Below are positions 1 through 7,509 of a stretch of 35,717 nt of DNA, one piece after another. Where the stretch lies: NCBI RefSeq assembly GCF_001598455.1, contig NZ_BCYZ01000047.1:1-35717 (forward strand). Reading direction: 5' to 3'. The DNA is from Sphingomonas pruni NBRC 15498. GTDB lineage: Bacteria > Pseudomonadota > Alphaproteobacteria > Sphingomonadales > Sphingomonadaceae. The notes below the pieces were generated by a model. The model was given only the letters and a program-made list of their open reading frames with translations. It searched no databases and was not told the origin of the DNA. Position 1 is the first letter of the stretch; every line of letters begins with the position of its first letter. A program made the translations under genes and the position numbers.

Positions 1-91
1 ATGTCCCGTCCTCGCGGCTGCGCCGCTGCGGCCCCTCCACCACCGCCTCCGGCGGCGGTCCCCCTCCCCATCTGCGATGGGGAGGATTTAT
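1..91. repeat. GC-rich palindromic intergenic element after the PMM-like gene
   Basis: No gene is seen here. A perfect hairpin lies at 63-85: CCTCCCCATC, a 3-base loop, then GATGGGGAGG. It starts six bases past the stop codon of the minus-strand HAD gene. A second short palindrome (CCGCC / GGCGG) lies at about 43-58. There is no T-tract on the minus strand, so it is not a classical terminator, although it may still stop or protect the transcript 3' end. It resembles the C/G-rich repeat arms at 15441-15540 in character, and may be half of a related pair cut off by the window edge. Confidence 0.5.
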
Positions 92-838
92 TCAGTCCTT
101 CAACACCGTCGCCACGGTCGAGATCACCAGCCGGGTCTGCTCGATCTCGTCGACCTTGATCGTGTCGAGCCCCATTTCCTTGGCCGGATAGTCGTTCCCG
201 CCCGGGAAGATGGCATCGCCGACGAACAACACCTCATCTTTGCCGACACCGGCGACGGGCAGCAGCTTGGTCAGCCCGTATTGCTTGTCGACCCCCTTGC
301 GGGTGATGTCGATCGAGGTCGAGCCACCGATATTGATCGACAAGTCGGGGAGCGCCTGGCGCAGCCGTTTTTGCAGAGCCTCGCGCTTCGAACGATCAGC
401 GTCCCAATTGTTCTTGGCGATGAGTGGCGCCTCCTGTCCAAGCCCCGAGAACGTGATCTGGCTGCCGCGGTCCTCGATACGGTCGCCCCAGGTCTGGCCT
501 TCGTCGAGCCCCTCCGCCTTTACCGCATCGTCGAGCGCCGTCTCGATCTGATGGCGCTCATCCGCCGAGAACAATTCGGCGTAGACCGGCTTCCACTCGC
601 CCGACCAGCGGTAGAGCTTGGTCCCGGTCGTCGGCTGGATGAACAAATTGGCGAGCTTGGCGCGTTCGGGCAGCCGCGAGACGACCTGCTTCTCGAATTG
701 AGGCCAGTCGCCGCCCGAGATGATGTCGACCAGACAGACGTCGAGCAAATCCGCGATCCGCTCCGCCATGTCGTCGTCGAGCGGTTGCTTGCTGAGCGCG
801 AGCGTGCCGTCGAGATCGAAAGCGACGAGCTTCTTCAT
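92..838 (-). CDS. Eukaryote-type phosphomannomutase homologue (HAD-IIB family)
   Basis: A 248-residue HAD-superfamily protein that resembles the alpha-phosphomannomutase (PMM1/PMM2) family more than ordinary Cof phosphatases. Motif I is DLDGT with the nucleophile and acid/base aspartates at 8 and 10. EDRGSQITFS (122-131) matches the PMM substrate-binding ENRGS region, GGSTSIDITRKGVDK (171-185) matches the family G-G-x-S-x-D...G-x-DK motif, and GDAIFPGGNDYP (207-218) matches the PMM motif IV GD...GGND. The expected reaction is interconversion of mannose-6-phosphate and mannose-1-phosphate for nucleotide-sugar and polysaccharide synthesis, but activity is inferred only. The start codon overlaps the stop of the preceding HAD gene by ATGA, so the two are translationally coupled. 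It is the last gene of the pentose phosphate cluster. The family assignment is firm. Substrate could also be another sugar phosphate. Confidence 0.85.
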   Translation of the reverse strand: MKKLVAFDLDGTLALSKQPLDDDMAERIADLLDVCLVDIISGGDWPQFEKQVVSRLPERAKLANLFIQPTTGTKLYRWSGEWKPVYAELFSADERHQIETALDDAVKAEGLDEGQTWGDRIEDRGSQITFSGLGQEAPLIAKNNWDADRSKREALQKRLRQALPDLSINIGGSTSIDITRKGVDKQYGLTKLLPVAGVGKDEVLFVGDAIFPGGNDYPAKEMGLDTIKVDEIEQTRLVISTVATVLKD

Positions 839-1659
839 GCCGCCGCTCGCGCAAGCACGAACGCCTCGATCGCGTGCGCCACACCGTCCTGCTCGTTGCT
901 CGACGACACAAAATCGGCGGCGGACTTCACCGTGTCGGGCGCCTGCCCCATCGCCACCGACATGCCGGCACGCGCGAACATCGCGATGTCATTGTCCATA
1001 TCGCCGAACACCGCGACATGCGCGAGGTCGACGCCGAGGATAGCGGCGAGCTCGGTGACCCCCTCGCCCTTGTTGGCGTGAAGATCGGTAACATCGAGAT
1101 AATAGGTCTGGCTCTGCCCGATCGTGGCGCGCTGCCCGAACAGGGCAGCGCCGCGATCGGCGAGGTCCTTGAGCACCGGCGCATCGTCGCTGACGAAAGT
1201 GATCTTGTCGGCGCGATCGTAGAACTCGCTGAAATCGTTGCGCAGGATCGGCTCCTCGTTCGAGGCGACGCGCTCGCGATCGACATGGAGACCGGCGAGA
1301 TTGGAAGCATACCATTTGCCATCGGCGAAGACCCAGCGGTCGACCGGGACCCCCTCGGCGAGCGCGAACATGCCGCGCACCGTCTCGGGGTCGATACGAT
1401 GCCTGGTGATCAGGCTGCCGTCCGGGCGGAAGACAATCCCGCCATTGACCGCCGCCAAAGGAATATCGATCCCCAGCGGCGCGATCAGCGGCAATACACC
1501 CGACACCGGACGCGCGCTGATCAGGGTGAAGGCAACGCCCGCCTGGCGCAGCCGATGAACCGCGGCGATGACCTGGGGACTGAGCGACTTGTCCTTGCGG
1601 ACCAGAGTGCCGTCGACGTCCGAAATGACCAGTCGGATCGCTGGACCGACTTGCGTCAC
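835..1659 (-). CDS. Cof-type HAD-IIB hydrolase (sugar phosphate phosphatase)
   Basis: About 274 residues, cytoplasmic. Motif I is [10 protein letters not shown] with the two catalytic aspartates near residues 14 and 16. Motif II is the LISAR threonine/serine region, a lysine follows in the cap-distal part, and motif IV is [10 protein letters not shown] followed by the [19 protein letters not shown] stretch typical of Cof/YidA-like phosphatases. The family removes phosphate from sugar phosphates or flavin precursors, and the exact substrate cannot be read from sequence. I chose the GTG start at 1659 because it forms a GTGA overlap with the gnd stop. The longer reading frame up to 1815 runs inside gnd and has no HAD-like sequence there. 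It sits between gnd and the PMM-like gene with overlaps on both sides, so it is almost certainly co-transcribed and may act as a metabolite-repair or dephosphorylating step linked to pentose phosphate flow. Confidence 0.87.
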   Translation of the reverse strand: MTQVGPAIRLVISDVDGTLVRKDKSLSPQVIAAVHRLRQAGVAFTLISARPVSGVLPLIAPLGIDIPLAAVNGGIVFRPDGSLITRHRIDPETVRGMFALAEGVPVDRWVFADGKWYASNLAGLHVDRERVASNEEPILRNDFSEFYDRADKITFVSDDAPVLKDLADRGAALFGQRATIGQSQTYYLDVTDLHANKGEGVTELAAILGVDLAHVAVFGDMDNDIAMFARAGMSVAMGQAPDTVKSAADFVSSSNEQDGVAHAIEAFVLARAAA

Positions 1660-2642
1660 TGCGGCATCTCCACATGCCCGCCGAACCCGAAACGCATCGC
1701 CGAGAGCAATTTGTCGCCATAAGTATGTTCGACGCGGCTGCGATAGCGCGCGAACAACGCCGCGGTCAGCACATGCGCGGGCACCGCTTCCTCCATCGCC
1801 GCTTCGATCGTCCAATGACCCTCGCCCGAATCGGCGACGCGGCCGGTGAACTGGTCGAGCGCCTGATCATTGGCCAATGCCTGCGCACACAGGTCGAGCA
1901 GCCAGGACGAGATCACCGACCCGCGCCGCCATACTTCGGCGATGTCGGTGAGATTGAGGTCGAAGCGCTCATCCTCGGGCAATTGCTCCGAGACCTTGCT
2001 CTTCAGGATATCGAAGCCCTCGGCATAGGCCTGCATCAGGCCGTATTCGATTCCGTTATGGACCATCTTGACGAAATGCCCGGCACCGGCCGGACCGGCA
2101 TGGATATAGCCCTTCTCCGCGCGCGGATCCTCGCCTTCCTGCGCCATCCGATTGGGCGTGCGCGGGATCGTGCCGAGACCGGGGGCAAGCGTGTCGAAAA
2201 TCGGGTCGAGATGGCGCATCACTGCGTCCTCGCCGCCGATCATCATGCAATAGCCACGTTCCAGGCCCCAGACACCGCCCGAGGTGCCGACGTCGACATA
2301 TTTGAGGCCCTTCTCGGCCAGCGCTTTCGAGCGGCGGATGTCGTCCTTGTAAAAGGTATTGCCGCCATCGATGATAATGTCGCCCGGCGAACAGAGTCCG
2401 GTCAGCGCCTCGATCGTGCTTTCGGTCGGCGCTCCGGCCGGCAGCATCACCCAGAAGACGCGGGGGCTGTCGAGCTTGCCCGCCAACTCCTCCAGCGACC
2501 CGGCGCCGATACCGCCATCGGCGACGATTTCCTTCACCGCTTCGGGCGCGCGATCATAGACGACCGTCTCGTGATTGCCGCGCATCAAACGCCGCGCGAT
2601 ATTGCCACCCATGCGGCCCAGGCCGATGATTCCAATTTTCAT
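1656..2642 (-). CDS. gnd: 6-phosphogluconate dehydrogenase, short decarboxylating form, probably NAD-preferring
   Basis: Oxidises 6-phosphogluconate to ribulose-5-phosphate and CO2. The protein is about 328 residues, the short class (about 300-335) rather than the 470-residue E. coli form. The N-terminal Rossmann motif is [14 protein letters not shown] (6-19). [10 protein letters not shown] (91-100) and [14 protein letters not shown] (118-131) are substrate-site motifs, and the catalytic [13 protein letters not shown] carries K192 and N196. After the second beta strand the sequence is [10 protein letters not shown]: an acidic residue (D30) stands where NADP enzymes have the N-R pair, which by family knowledge points to NAD preference. 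Start: ATG at 2642, preceded by GGAGAC. The upstream in-frame ATG six codons earlier has no better site. It lies downstream of tal across a repeat pair and overlaps the next gene by GTGA. Confidence 0.93.
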   Translation of the reverse strand: MKIGIIGLGRMGGNIARRLMRGNHETVVYDRAPEAVKEIVADGGIGAGSLEELAGKLDSPRVFWVMLPAGAPTESTIEALTGLCSPGDIIIDGGNTFYKDDIRRSKALAEKGLKYVDVGTSGGVWGLERGYCMMIGGEDAVMRHLDPIFDTLAPGLGTIPRTPNRMAQEGEDPRAEKGYIHAGPAGAGHFVKMVHNGIEYGLMQAYAEGFDILKSKVSEQLPEDERFDLNLTDIAEVWRRGSVISSWLLDLCAQALANDQALDQFTGRVADSGEGHWTIEAAMEEAVPAHVLTAALFARYRSRVEHTYGDKLLSAMRFGFGGHVEMPQ

Positions 2643-2674
2643 GTGAGTCTCCGAAAGCACCGACTGAGTCCAGC

Positions 2675-2760
2675 GTCACCCCGGCCTTGTGCCAGGGTCC
2701 AATTCTCCACGGGCGACACCGCTTGAGGCCCGTTGGATGCCGGGACTGGCCCGGCATGAC
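2675..2760. repeat. Inverted repeat pair, family A (REPIN-like), between tal and gnd
   Basis: Two 26-base arms (2675-2700 and 2735-2760) face each other in inverted orientation across 34 bases. The outer ends read GTCA... and ...TGAC, and each arm is itself near-palindromic around a CCGG...CCGG core. The arms have diverged from one another, but share arm length and termini with the pairs at 3899-3959 and 15309-15414. The element fills almost the whole tal-gnd gap. It could fold into a long hairpin in the operon mRNA. Confidence 0.7.
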
Positions 2761-2769
2761 GACGGAGGA

Positions 2770-3882
2770 TCAGGTCGCCTCGGCAGGATGCTTAGCCGCG
2801 ATCGAGGCGAGCAGGTCGTCGAACGCCTTGGAGAAGGACGCGACGCCTTCCTCCACCAGTGTCTCGGTCACGCCCTGCAGGTTCAGGCCGAGGCGTTCGG
2901 CATCCGCCAGCACCTTCTTTGCTCCCTCGACATCCTGGCTCAGCGTCTCGGCCGCGGTGCCGTGGTCGCGGAACGCGTCAAGCGTCTTGGGCGGCACGGT
3001 ATTGACCGTGTCGCGGCCGATCAGCGTGTCGAGATAGAGAACGTCCGAATAATCGGGGTTCTTGGTGCCGGTCGAGGCCCAGAGCAACCGCTGCGGCATC
3101 GCGCCCTTGGCAGCCAGCGCCTGCCAGCGATCCGACTGGATAAAGTCCTGATACCAGGCATAGGCCGCCTTTGCGTTGGCGATCGCGACCTTGCCCTTCA
3201 GCGCCTTCGCCTCGTCGCCGCCAGTGCCGGTATCGATCGCGTCGTCGATCTTGGTGTCGATCCGGCTGACGAAGAAGCTCGCCACGCTGGCGATGCGGTC
3301 GATCGGTTCGCCGCGCGCGGCGCGTTTCTCGAGACCCTCGACGAACGCCAGCGCGACTGCCTTATAGGCCTCGATCGAGAACAATAGCGTCACGTTGATG
3401 TTGACGCCCTTGTCGATCGCCGAGGCGATCGCGGGAACGCCGGCGGGCGTTCCGGGGATCTTGACCATCAGATTGGGCCGGTCGACCGCCGTCCAAAGCC
3501 GCTCCGCTTCGGCGGCAGTCTCATCGGTGTCGTTGGCGAGATAGGGCGACACTTCCAGGCTAACATAGCCGTCCTTGCCGTTCAGCCGGTCATAGACCGG
3601 ACGAAGCGTGTCGGCGGCGGCCTGGATGTCCTGGATGGCGAGATGCTCGTAGCGCTCCATCGCCGACGCGCCGGGATTGGCCTTGTCGAATTCGGCAAGC
3701 TCGGCGTCATAGGCGTTGCCATGGCCCATCGCCTTTTCGAAGATCGACGGGTTGGAGGTCACGCCGGTGACGCCGTCTTCCTCGACCAGCTTCTTCAGCC
3801 CGCCCTCGGCCAGCAGCTTGCGGTCGATGAAATCGAGCCAGATCGCCTGACCGAGTTTTTCCAGATCGTTGATCCGTCCCAT
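2770..3882 (-). CDS. tal: Transaldolase (long form)
   Basis: Transfers dihydroxyacetone units between sedoheptulose-7-phosphate and glyceraldehyde-3-phosphate in the non-oxidative pentose phosphate pathway. The 370-residue protein belongs to the long bacterial/actinobacterial-type transaldolases. VTSNPSIFEKAM (41-52) and the Schiff-base lysine K141 in NLMVKIPGTPAG are visible, followed by the GVNINVTLLFS strand and FVSRIDTKID. The start is the ATG at 3882, preceded by AAGGAAAG at good spacing. The longer frame to 3933 reads through an inverted repeat and is rejected. It lies between tkt and gnd in the same direction, with repeat pairs in both gaps, so processing or partial attenuation at these repeats is possible. 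Nothing unusual is seen in the catalytic region. Confidence 0.95.
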   Translation of the reverse strand: MGRINDLEKLGQAIWLDFIDRKLLAEGGLKKLVEEDGVTGVTSNPSIFEKAMGHGNAYDAELAEFDKANPGASAMERYEHLAIQDIQAAADTLRPVYDRLNGKDGYVSLEVSPYLANDTDETAAEAERLWTAVDRPNLMVKIPGTPAGVPAIASAIDKGVNINVTLLFSIEAYKAVALAFVEGLEKRAARGEPIDRIASVASFFVSRIDTKIDDAIDTGTGGDEAKALKGKVAIANAKAAYAWYQDFIQSDRWQALAAKGAMPQRLLWASTGTKNPDYSDVLYLDTLIGRDTVNTVPPKTLDAFRDHGTAAETLSQDVEGAKKVLADAERLGLNLQGVTETLVEEGVASFSKAFDDLLASIAAKHPAEAT

Positions 3883-3898
3883 ATGTCTTTCCTTCTGC

Positions 3899-3959
3899 GT
3901 AACCCCAGCGATAGCTAGGGTCTCATGCGGCACGAGATCCCAGCTTTCGCTGGGATGAC
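3899..3959. repeat. Inverted repeat pair, family A (REPIN-like), between tkt and tal
   Basis: Two 26-base arms (3899-3924 and 3934-3959) in inverted orientation with only 9 bases between them. Compared arm to reverse-complemented arm I count five mismatches. Each arm is palindromic around CCCAGC...GCTGGG, and the outer ends are GT..A and TGAC as in the other members. It occupies the whole gap between the tkt stop (3966) and the tal ribosome binding site. Confidence 0.75.
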
Positions 3960-3965
3960 GGCCCG

Positions 3966-6038
3966 TTATTTGCCAATCAGTTCCTTCGCCCTCTTCACCA
4001 CATTCTCGACCGTGAACCCGAACTTGTCCTGCAGGCCGGCAAGCGGTGCGGACGCGCCAAAGGTCGACATGGTGATCGTCGAGCCCTTGGGACCGACATA
4101 GCGATCCCAGCCCATTTCCCCGGCCATCTCGACCGCGAGACGGGCAGTGACGCCGGCGGGGAAGACGCTGTCCTTATAGGCCTGGTCCTGCAGTTCGAAC
4201 CTGAACCAGCTTGGCATCGACACCACGCGTGCCGCGACCCCTTCGGCCTTGAGCTGCTCGTAGGCCTTGGCCACCAGGCTGACCTCCGAGCCGCTCGCGA
4301 TCAGGATCACTTCGGGATTATCACTATCGGCGAGGATATAGGCGCCCTTCGCGACGCCATCGGCGCTGGAATATTTCGAGCGATCGAGCGTCGGCATCGC
4401 CTGACGCGACAGAACGAGCGCGGTCGGGTGCCGGCCATCAGCCATCAGCGCGCGCCAAGCGGCGGCGACCTCGTTGGCGTCGCCGGGGCGGATCGTATCT
4501 ATCCCCGGCGTCGCGCGCAGCATCGCGAGCTGCTCGATCGGTTGATGCGTCGGGCCGTCCTCGCCGACGCCGATCGAATCGTGAGTGAATACCCAAACCG
4601 TGCCCAGCTCCATCAGCGATGACAGTCGGACCGGCGGACGCATGTAGTCGAGGAACACGAAGAAGGTGGAGCCGTAGGCGCGCAGATGCGACAGCGCCAT
4701 GCCGTTGACCACCGCGCCCATGCCGTGTTCGCGCACGCCGAAGTGGAAATTGGTGCCGCCGTAATTGTCCGCCTCGAACGATGACGCATTCTTGATGTCG
4801 GTCTTGGTCGACGGCGCGAGATCGGCCGAACCGCCGAGCAGCCACGGCACTTTGCCTACGATCGCGTTGAGCACCTTGCCGCCCGAATCGCGCGTCGCGA
4901 GGCCCTTTTCGTCGGCATCGAAGGTCGGGATATCGGCATCCCAGCCGTCGGGCAGCTTGTCCGACAGGATCAGGTCGAGTTCCTTGCCGAGATCGGGATA
5001 GGCCGATTTGTACTTGGCGAAGCTGGCTTCCCACTCCTCGCGCAACGGGCGGCCGCGGTCGGCGATCGCACCGTTGAAGTGCTTCTCTACGCCATCGGGA
5101 ACGTAGAAGTCCTTTTGCGGCCAGCCATAAGCGTCCTTGGTCGCCTTGACGTTGTCGACGCCGAGCGGCTCGCCATGCGCCTTTTCGCTGCCGGCGCGCG
5201 GACTGCCCCAGCCAATCACCGAATGCACGACGATGAAGGTCGGTTTGTCGTCGGTCTTGCGGAATGTCTCGAGGGCCTGTGTCATCGCCGCGCAGTCATT
5301 GGCGTCGTTCACATGGATGACGTTCCAGCCATAGGCCTCGAACCGCTTGCCGACATCCTCGTCGAAGGCGAGCGCGGTATCGCCCTCGATCGAAATGTGG
5401 TTGGAATCGTAGATCCAGCAGAGGTTGGACAGCTTGAGGTGCCCGGCAATCGACGCTGCCTCGGCCGAAACGCCCTCCATCATGTCGCCGTCGCCGCACA
5501 GCGCATAGACGTCATGATCGAACAACGTGAAACCGTCCTTGTTATAGCGCGCCGCGAGCCAGCGCTCGGCGATCGCCATGCCGACCGAATTGCCGCAGCC
5601 CTGCCCCAGCGGACCGGTCGTCGTCTCGACGCCGGTGGTATGGCGATATTCGGGGTGGCCAGGCGTCTTCGAACCAAGCTGACGGAAATTCTCGATATCG
5701 TTCAGGCTGACCGCTTCCTTGCCGGTCTTCTTGCCGGCGCCGTCGACTTCCTCGATCCCGGCGAGATGGATCAGCGAATAAAGCAGCATCGAGGCGTGGC
5801 CGACCGACAGGACGAAGCGGTCGCGATTGGGCCAGGTCGGCGCCGACGGATCGTAGCGGAGGAATTGCGACCAGAGCGTATAGCCGACAGGCGCCAGCGC
5901 CATCGGCGTGCCCGGGTGTCCCGAATTAGCCTTTTGCACCGCATCCATCGACAAGGTGCGGATAGTGTCGATGGTCAGGCGCTCGATCGAGCCATCCTCT
6001 TTCAACTGATCCACGTCGGCGGTCTGGGTATCGGACAT
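3966..6038 (-). CDS. tkt: Transketolase
   Basis: Thiamine-diphosphate enzyme that moves two-carbon units between ketose and aldose phosphates, cytoplasmic. About 690 residues from the chosen ATG at 6038, slightly longer than the usual 660-670. Visible landmarks: RTLSMDAVQKANSGHPGTPM at the N-terminal active site, the ThDP/metal motif CGDGDMMEG...SIAGHLKLSNLCWIYDSN, SIEGDTAL, and in the pyrimidine domain FHFGVREHGMGAVVNGMALS with the catalytic glutamate, then VFTHDSIGVGEDGPTHQPIEQL. The longer frame to 6188 overlaps the end of rpiA and has low-complexity R/P-rich sequence, so the internal start with GGAG upstream is preferred. It follows rpiA by about 100 bases and leads into tal. The operon therefore contains the enzymes for ribose-5-phosphate and non-oxidative carbon rearrangement. 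Confidence 0.96.
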   Translation of the reverse strand: MSDTQTADVDQLKEDGSIERLTIDTIRTLSMDAVQKANSGHPGTPMALAPVGYTLWSQFLRYDPSAPTWPNRDRFVLSVGHASMLLYSLIHLAGIEEVDGAGKKTGKEAVSLNDIENFRQLGSKTPGHPEYRHTTGVETTTGPLGQGCGNSVGMAIAERWLAARYNKDGFTLFDHDVYALCGDGDMMEGVSAEAASIAGHLKLSNLCWIYDSNHISIEGDTALAFDEDVGKRFEAYGWNVIHVNDANDCAAMTQALETFRKTDDKPTFIVVHSVIGWGSPRAGSEKAHGEPLGVDNVKATKDAYGWPQKDFYVPDGVEKHFNGAIADRGRPLREEWEASFAKYKSAYPDLGKELDLILSDKLPDGWDADIPTFDADEKGLATRDSGGKVLNAIVGKVPWLLGGSADLAPSTKTDIKNASSFEADNYGGTNFHFGVREHGMGAVVNGMALSHLRAYGSTFFVFLDYMRPPVRLSSLMELGTVWVFTHDSIGVGEDGPTHQPIEQLAMLRATPGIDTIRPGDANEVAAAWRALMADGRHPTALVLSRQAMPTLDRSKYSSADGVAKGAYILADSDNPEVILIASGSEVSLVAKAYEQLKAEGVAARVVSMPSWFRFELQDQAYKDSVFPAGVTARLAVEMAGEMGWDRYVGPKGSTITMSTFGASAPLAGLQDKFGFTVENVVKRAKELIGK

Positions 6039-6138
6039 TCTTCTCGGGCTCCCGCTTCGGGTGGAGGAACGCGCAGGCCGCATCGCGGTTGCGCCATTTC
6101 CACGCCCTATATGGGGAGCATCGCGCGCATGCCACCCG

Positions 6139-6819
6139 TCAGGTGGTATTGCGTTCCATTTTCGTAACGGTTCCCCCGCCGGCGACATAGGCAGCGTCGA
6201 CTTCGCGCAGGAACAGGCCGTGTCCCATCACGCCGGGAATCGCCTGCAGCGCGACCGTGAGCCCGGCCGGATCCGGGAACGAGGCGAAGTGGCAGTCGAA
6301 AATGACATTGCCCTGATCGCTGCGCCACGCGCCTTCATCGGCCATGCGCAGGACGGGTTCGGTTCCCAGCGCCGCGAGCCGGGCAGCGACGAAGCTGCGT
6401 GCGAACGGCAAGACCTCGACCGGCAGCGGCGCGGCGCCGAGCCGGTCGACCCGTTTCGTCGCGTCAGCGATCACGACCATCCGATCCGACGCCTCGGCGA
6501 CGATCTTTTCGCGCAACAACGCGCCGCCCGCGCCCTTGATGACGCGCAGCGCGGGATCGATCTCGTCGGCGCCGTCGATCGTCAGGTCCAGCCGCGATGC
6601 GAGCGCGAATCGCCCGATCGGAATACCGCCATCGCGCGCCGCTTGTTCGGTAGCGATCGACGTCGCGAAAAACACTGCCTTGCGGAGTTCCGGCAGGCGC
6701 GCGGCGATCGCCCGGATCGCGAACGTCACGGTCGATCCGGTGCCGATGCCGACCAGCATGCCGTCGCGGATTTCGGCGACCGCGGCATCGGCGGCGATCC
6801 TCTTGTCGTCGTCGATCAT
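6139..6819 (-). CDS. rpiA: Ribose-5-phosphate isomerase A
   Basis: Interconverts ribulose-5-phosphate and ribose-5-phosphate. The 226-residue length is standard for RpiA. GIGTGST (24-30) is the phosphate-binding loop, LTIDGADEID carries the catalytic aspartates, and VIKGAGGALLREKIVA holds the catalytic glutamate and the lysine. The C-terminal AIPGVMGHGLF matches the family G-V-V/M-x-x-G-L-F. It is the first gene of the minus-strand pentose phosphate set, and its promoter must lie in the roughly 170-base gap to the divergent CPIC-motif gene. The ribosome binding site before the ATG is weak, so the start is less certain than the identity. Confidence 0.95.
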   Translation of the reverse strand: MIDDDKRIAADAAVAEIRDGMLVGIGTGSTVTFAIRAIAARLPELRKAVFFATSIATEQAARDGGIPIGRFALASRLDLTIDGADEIDPALRVIKGAGGALLREKIVAEASDRMVVIADATKRVDRLGAAPLPVEVLPFARSFVAARLAALGTEPVLRMADEGAWRSDQGNVIFDCHFASFPDPAGLTVALQAIPGVMGHGLFLREVDAAYVAGGGTVTKMERNTT

Positions 6820-6991
6820 GGATGCGGGCCTAGCGCGAAACCGTGGGCAGGCAAACGCCCATCGTACCGCGGCGCGCCGCGATTATAACCCGGCGGTATG
6901 GTGCACCGCAACGAAACGGCTTGATTCATGTAACAATGCAACATAGCACGGCGCGACCGCAACCCGTTCGTCGAACAACCGGCCGGAGATT

Positions 6992-7411
6992 ATGGCGACT
7001 ATAGCAAGGCGCATCGGCAGCACGTCGCGCCCGCCCCATTCGGGGCGGCGGCTCGGTGCTGGCTGGGTCGCCGTGCTGCTGGCCATGCTGGTGGTGTTCT
7101 CGTGGCAGAGTTTCTTCGCCGAGACCCACAATCATTTTGCCCGTGCGCAGATCTCGACGAATGCCGGCCCGACGGGCGCCGTTGCAAAGTCGTCTTCCGA
7201 TCAGAATTCGCCTTACGATTCCCCGGCCAATTGTCCGATCTGCCGGGAAATCGCGCAAAGCGCCGCCTATCTGCCGCCGACGCCGATCGTCCTTCCCGCG
7301 CCTGAGGCGTTACTCGTCTGGCTCGTCGCCGGATTAACGTTCGGACTGATCCTCGAACGGCGCTCGCTCGGCTGGCATAGTCGCGCACCCCCGACCCCAC
7401 TCCAGGCCTGA
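6992..7411 (+). CDS. Small two-TM protein with CPIC motif (DUF2946-like), probably metal-linked
   Basis: 139 residues. An arginine-rich N-terminus (1-22) precedes a transmembrane segment at about 24-41, then a short ETHNHFA stretch with two histidines (46, 48), a polar region, NCPICREIA with cysteines 81 and 84, and a second hydrophobic segment at about 105-121. This layout, with a membrane anchor plus a C-P-x-C pair on the periplasmic side, resembles DUF2946-type proteins that sit before TonB-dependent copper/metal receptors in many proteobacteria. Family membership is my inference from pattern, not a search. GGAG lies three bases before the start, which is tight. The next gene is a TonB-dependent receptor about 100 bases downstream on the same strand, which supports a joint role in metal handling. 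Metal identity cannot be told. Confidence 0.7.
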   Translation: MATIARRIGSTSRPPHSGRRLGAGWVAVLLAMLVVFSWQSFFAETHNHFARAQISTNAGPTGAVAKSSSDQNSPYDSPANCPICREIAQSAAYLPPTPIVLPAPEALLVWLVAGLTFGLILERRSLGWHSRAPPTPLQA

Positions 7412-7431
7412 CATTATCGCCGCGATGCGAA

Positions 7432-7487
7432 GGCACGACTCATCGTGCCCGGTCGCGTCCCGTGGATTCCGCCGCGAATCCGCGACC
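7432..7487 (+). promoter_or_regulatory. Two-hairpin structured leader before the TonB receptor
   Basis: Two consecutive perfect inverted repeats lie in the 98-base gap. Hairpin 1 is GGCACGA (7432-7438), loop CTCA, TCGTGCC (7443-7449). Hairpin 2 is a two-step stem: GGTCGC (7451-7456) pairs with GCGACC (7482-7487), and inside it GGATTC (7464-7469) pairs with GAATCC (7476-7481), leaving a 7-base bulge on one side. The ribosome binding site GGAG follows at 7496-7499 and the start at 7510. It may be a regulatory leader or an mRNA stabiliser between two genes. It does not match a riboswitch I can name, and there is no T-tract for a terminator. Confidence 0.5.
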
Positions 7488-7509
7488 AAGGTTCCCGGAG
7501 TTAATTCGA

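Noticed and set aside
77..1081. Long plus-strand frame of 334 codons opposite the two HAD genes
   Set aside because: It is antisense to two well-supported HAD genes, has no ribosome binding site, and its composition is the arginine/aspartate-rich kind produced by GC-rich shadows. The same applies to frames at 1674-2726, 5079-6167, 13616-14803 and 17260-18366.
6921..6949. Promoter TTGATT-17-TAGCAC before the CPIC gene
   Set aside because: The -10 match is poor and other alignments are equally good, so I do not report it as a feature.
7432..7487. Intrinsic terminator after the CPIC gene
   Set aside because: No T-tract follows either hairpin, and the structure ends next to the ribosome binding site of the receptor gene, so a leader role is as likely.
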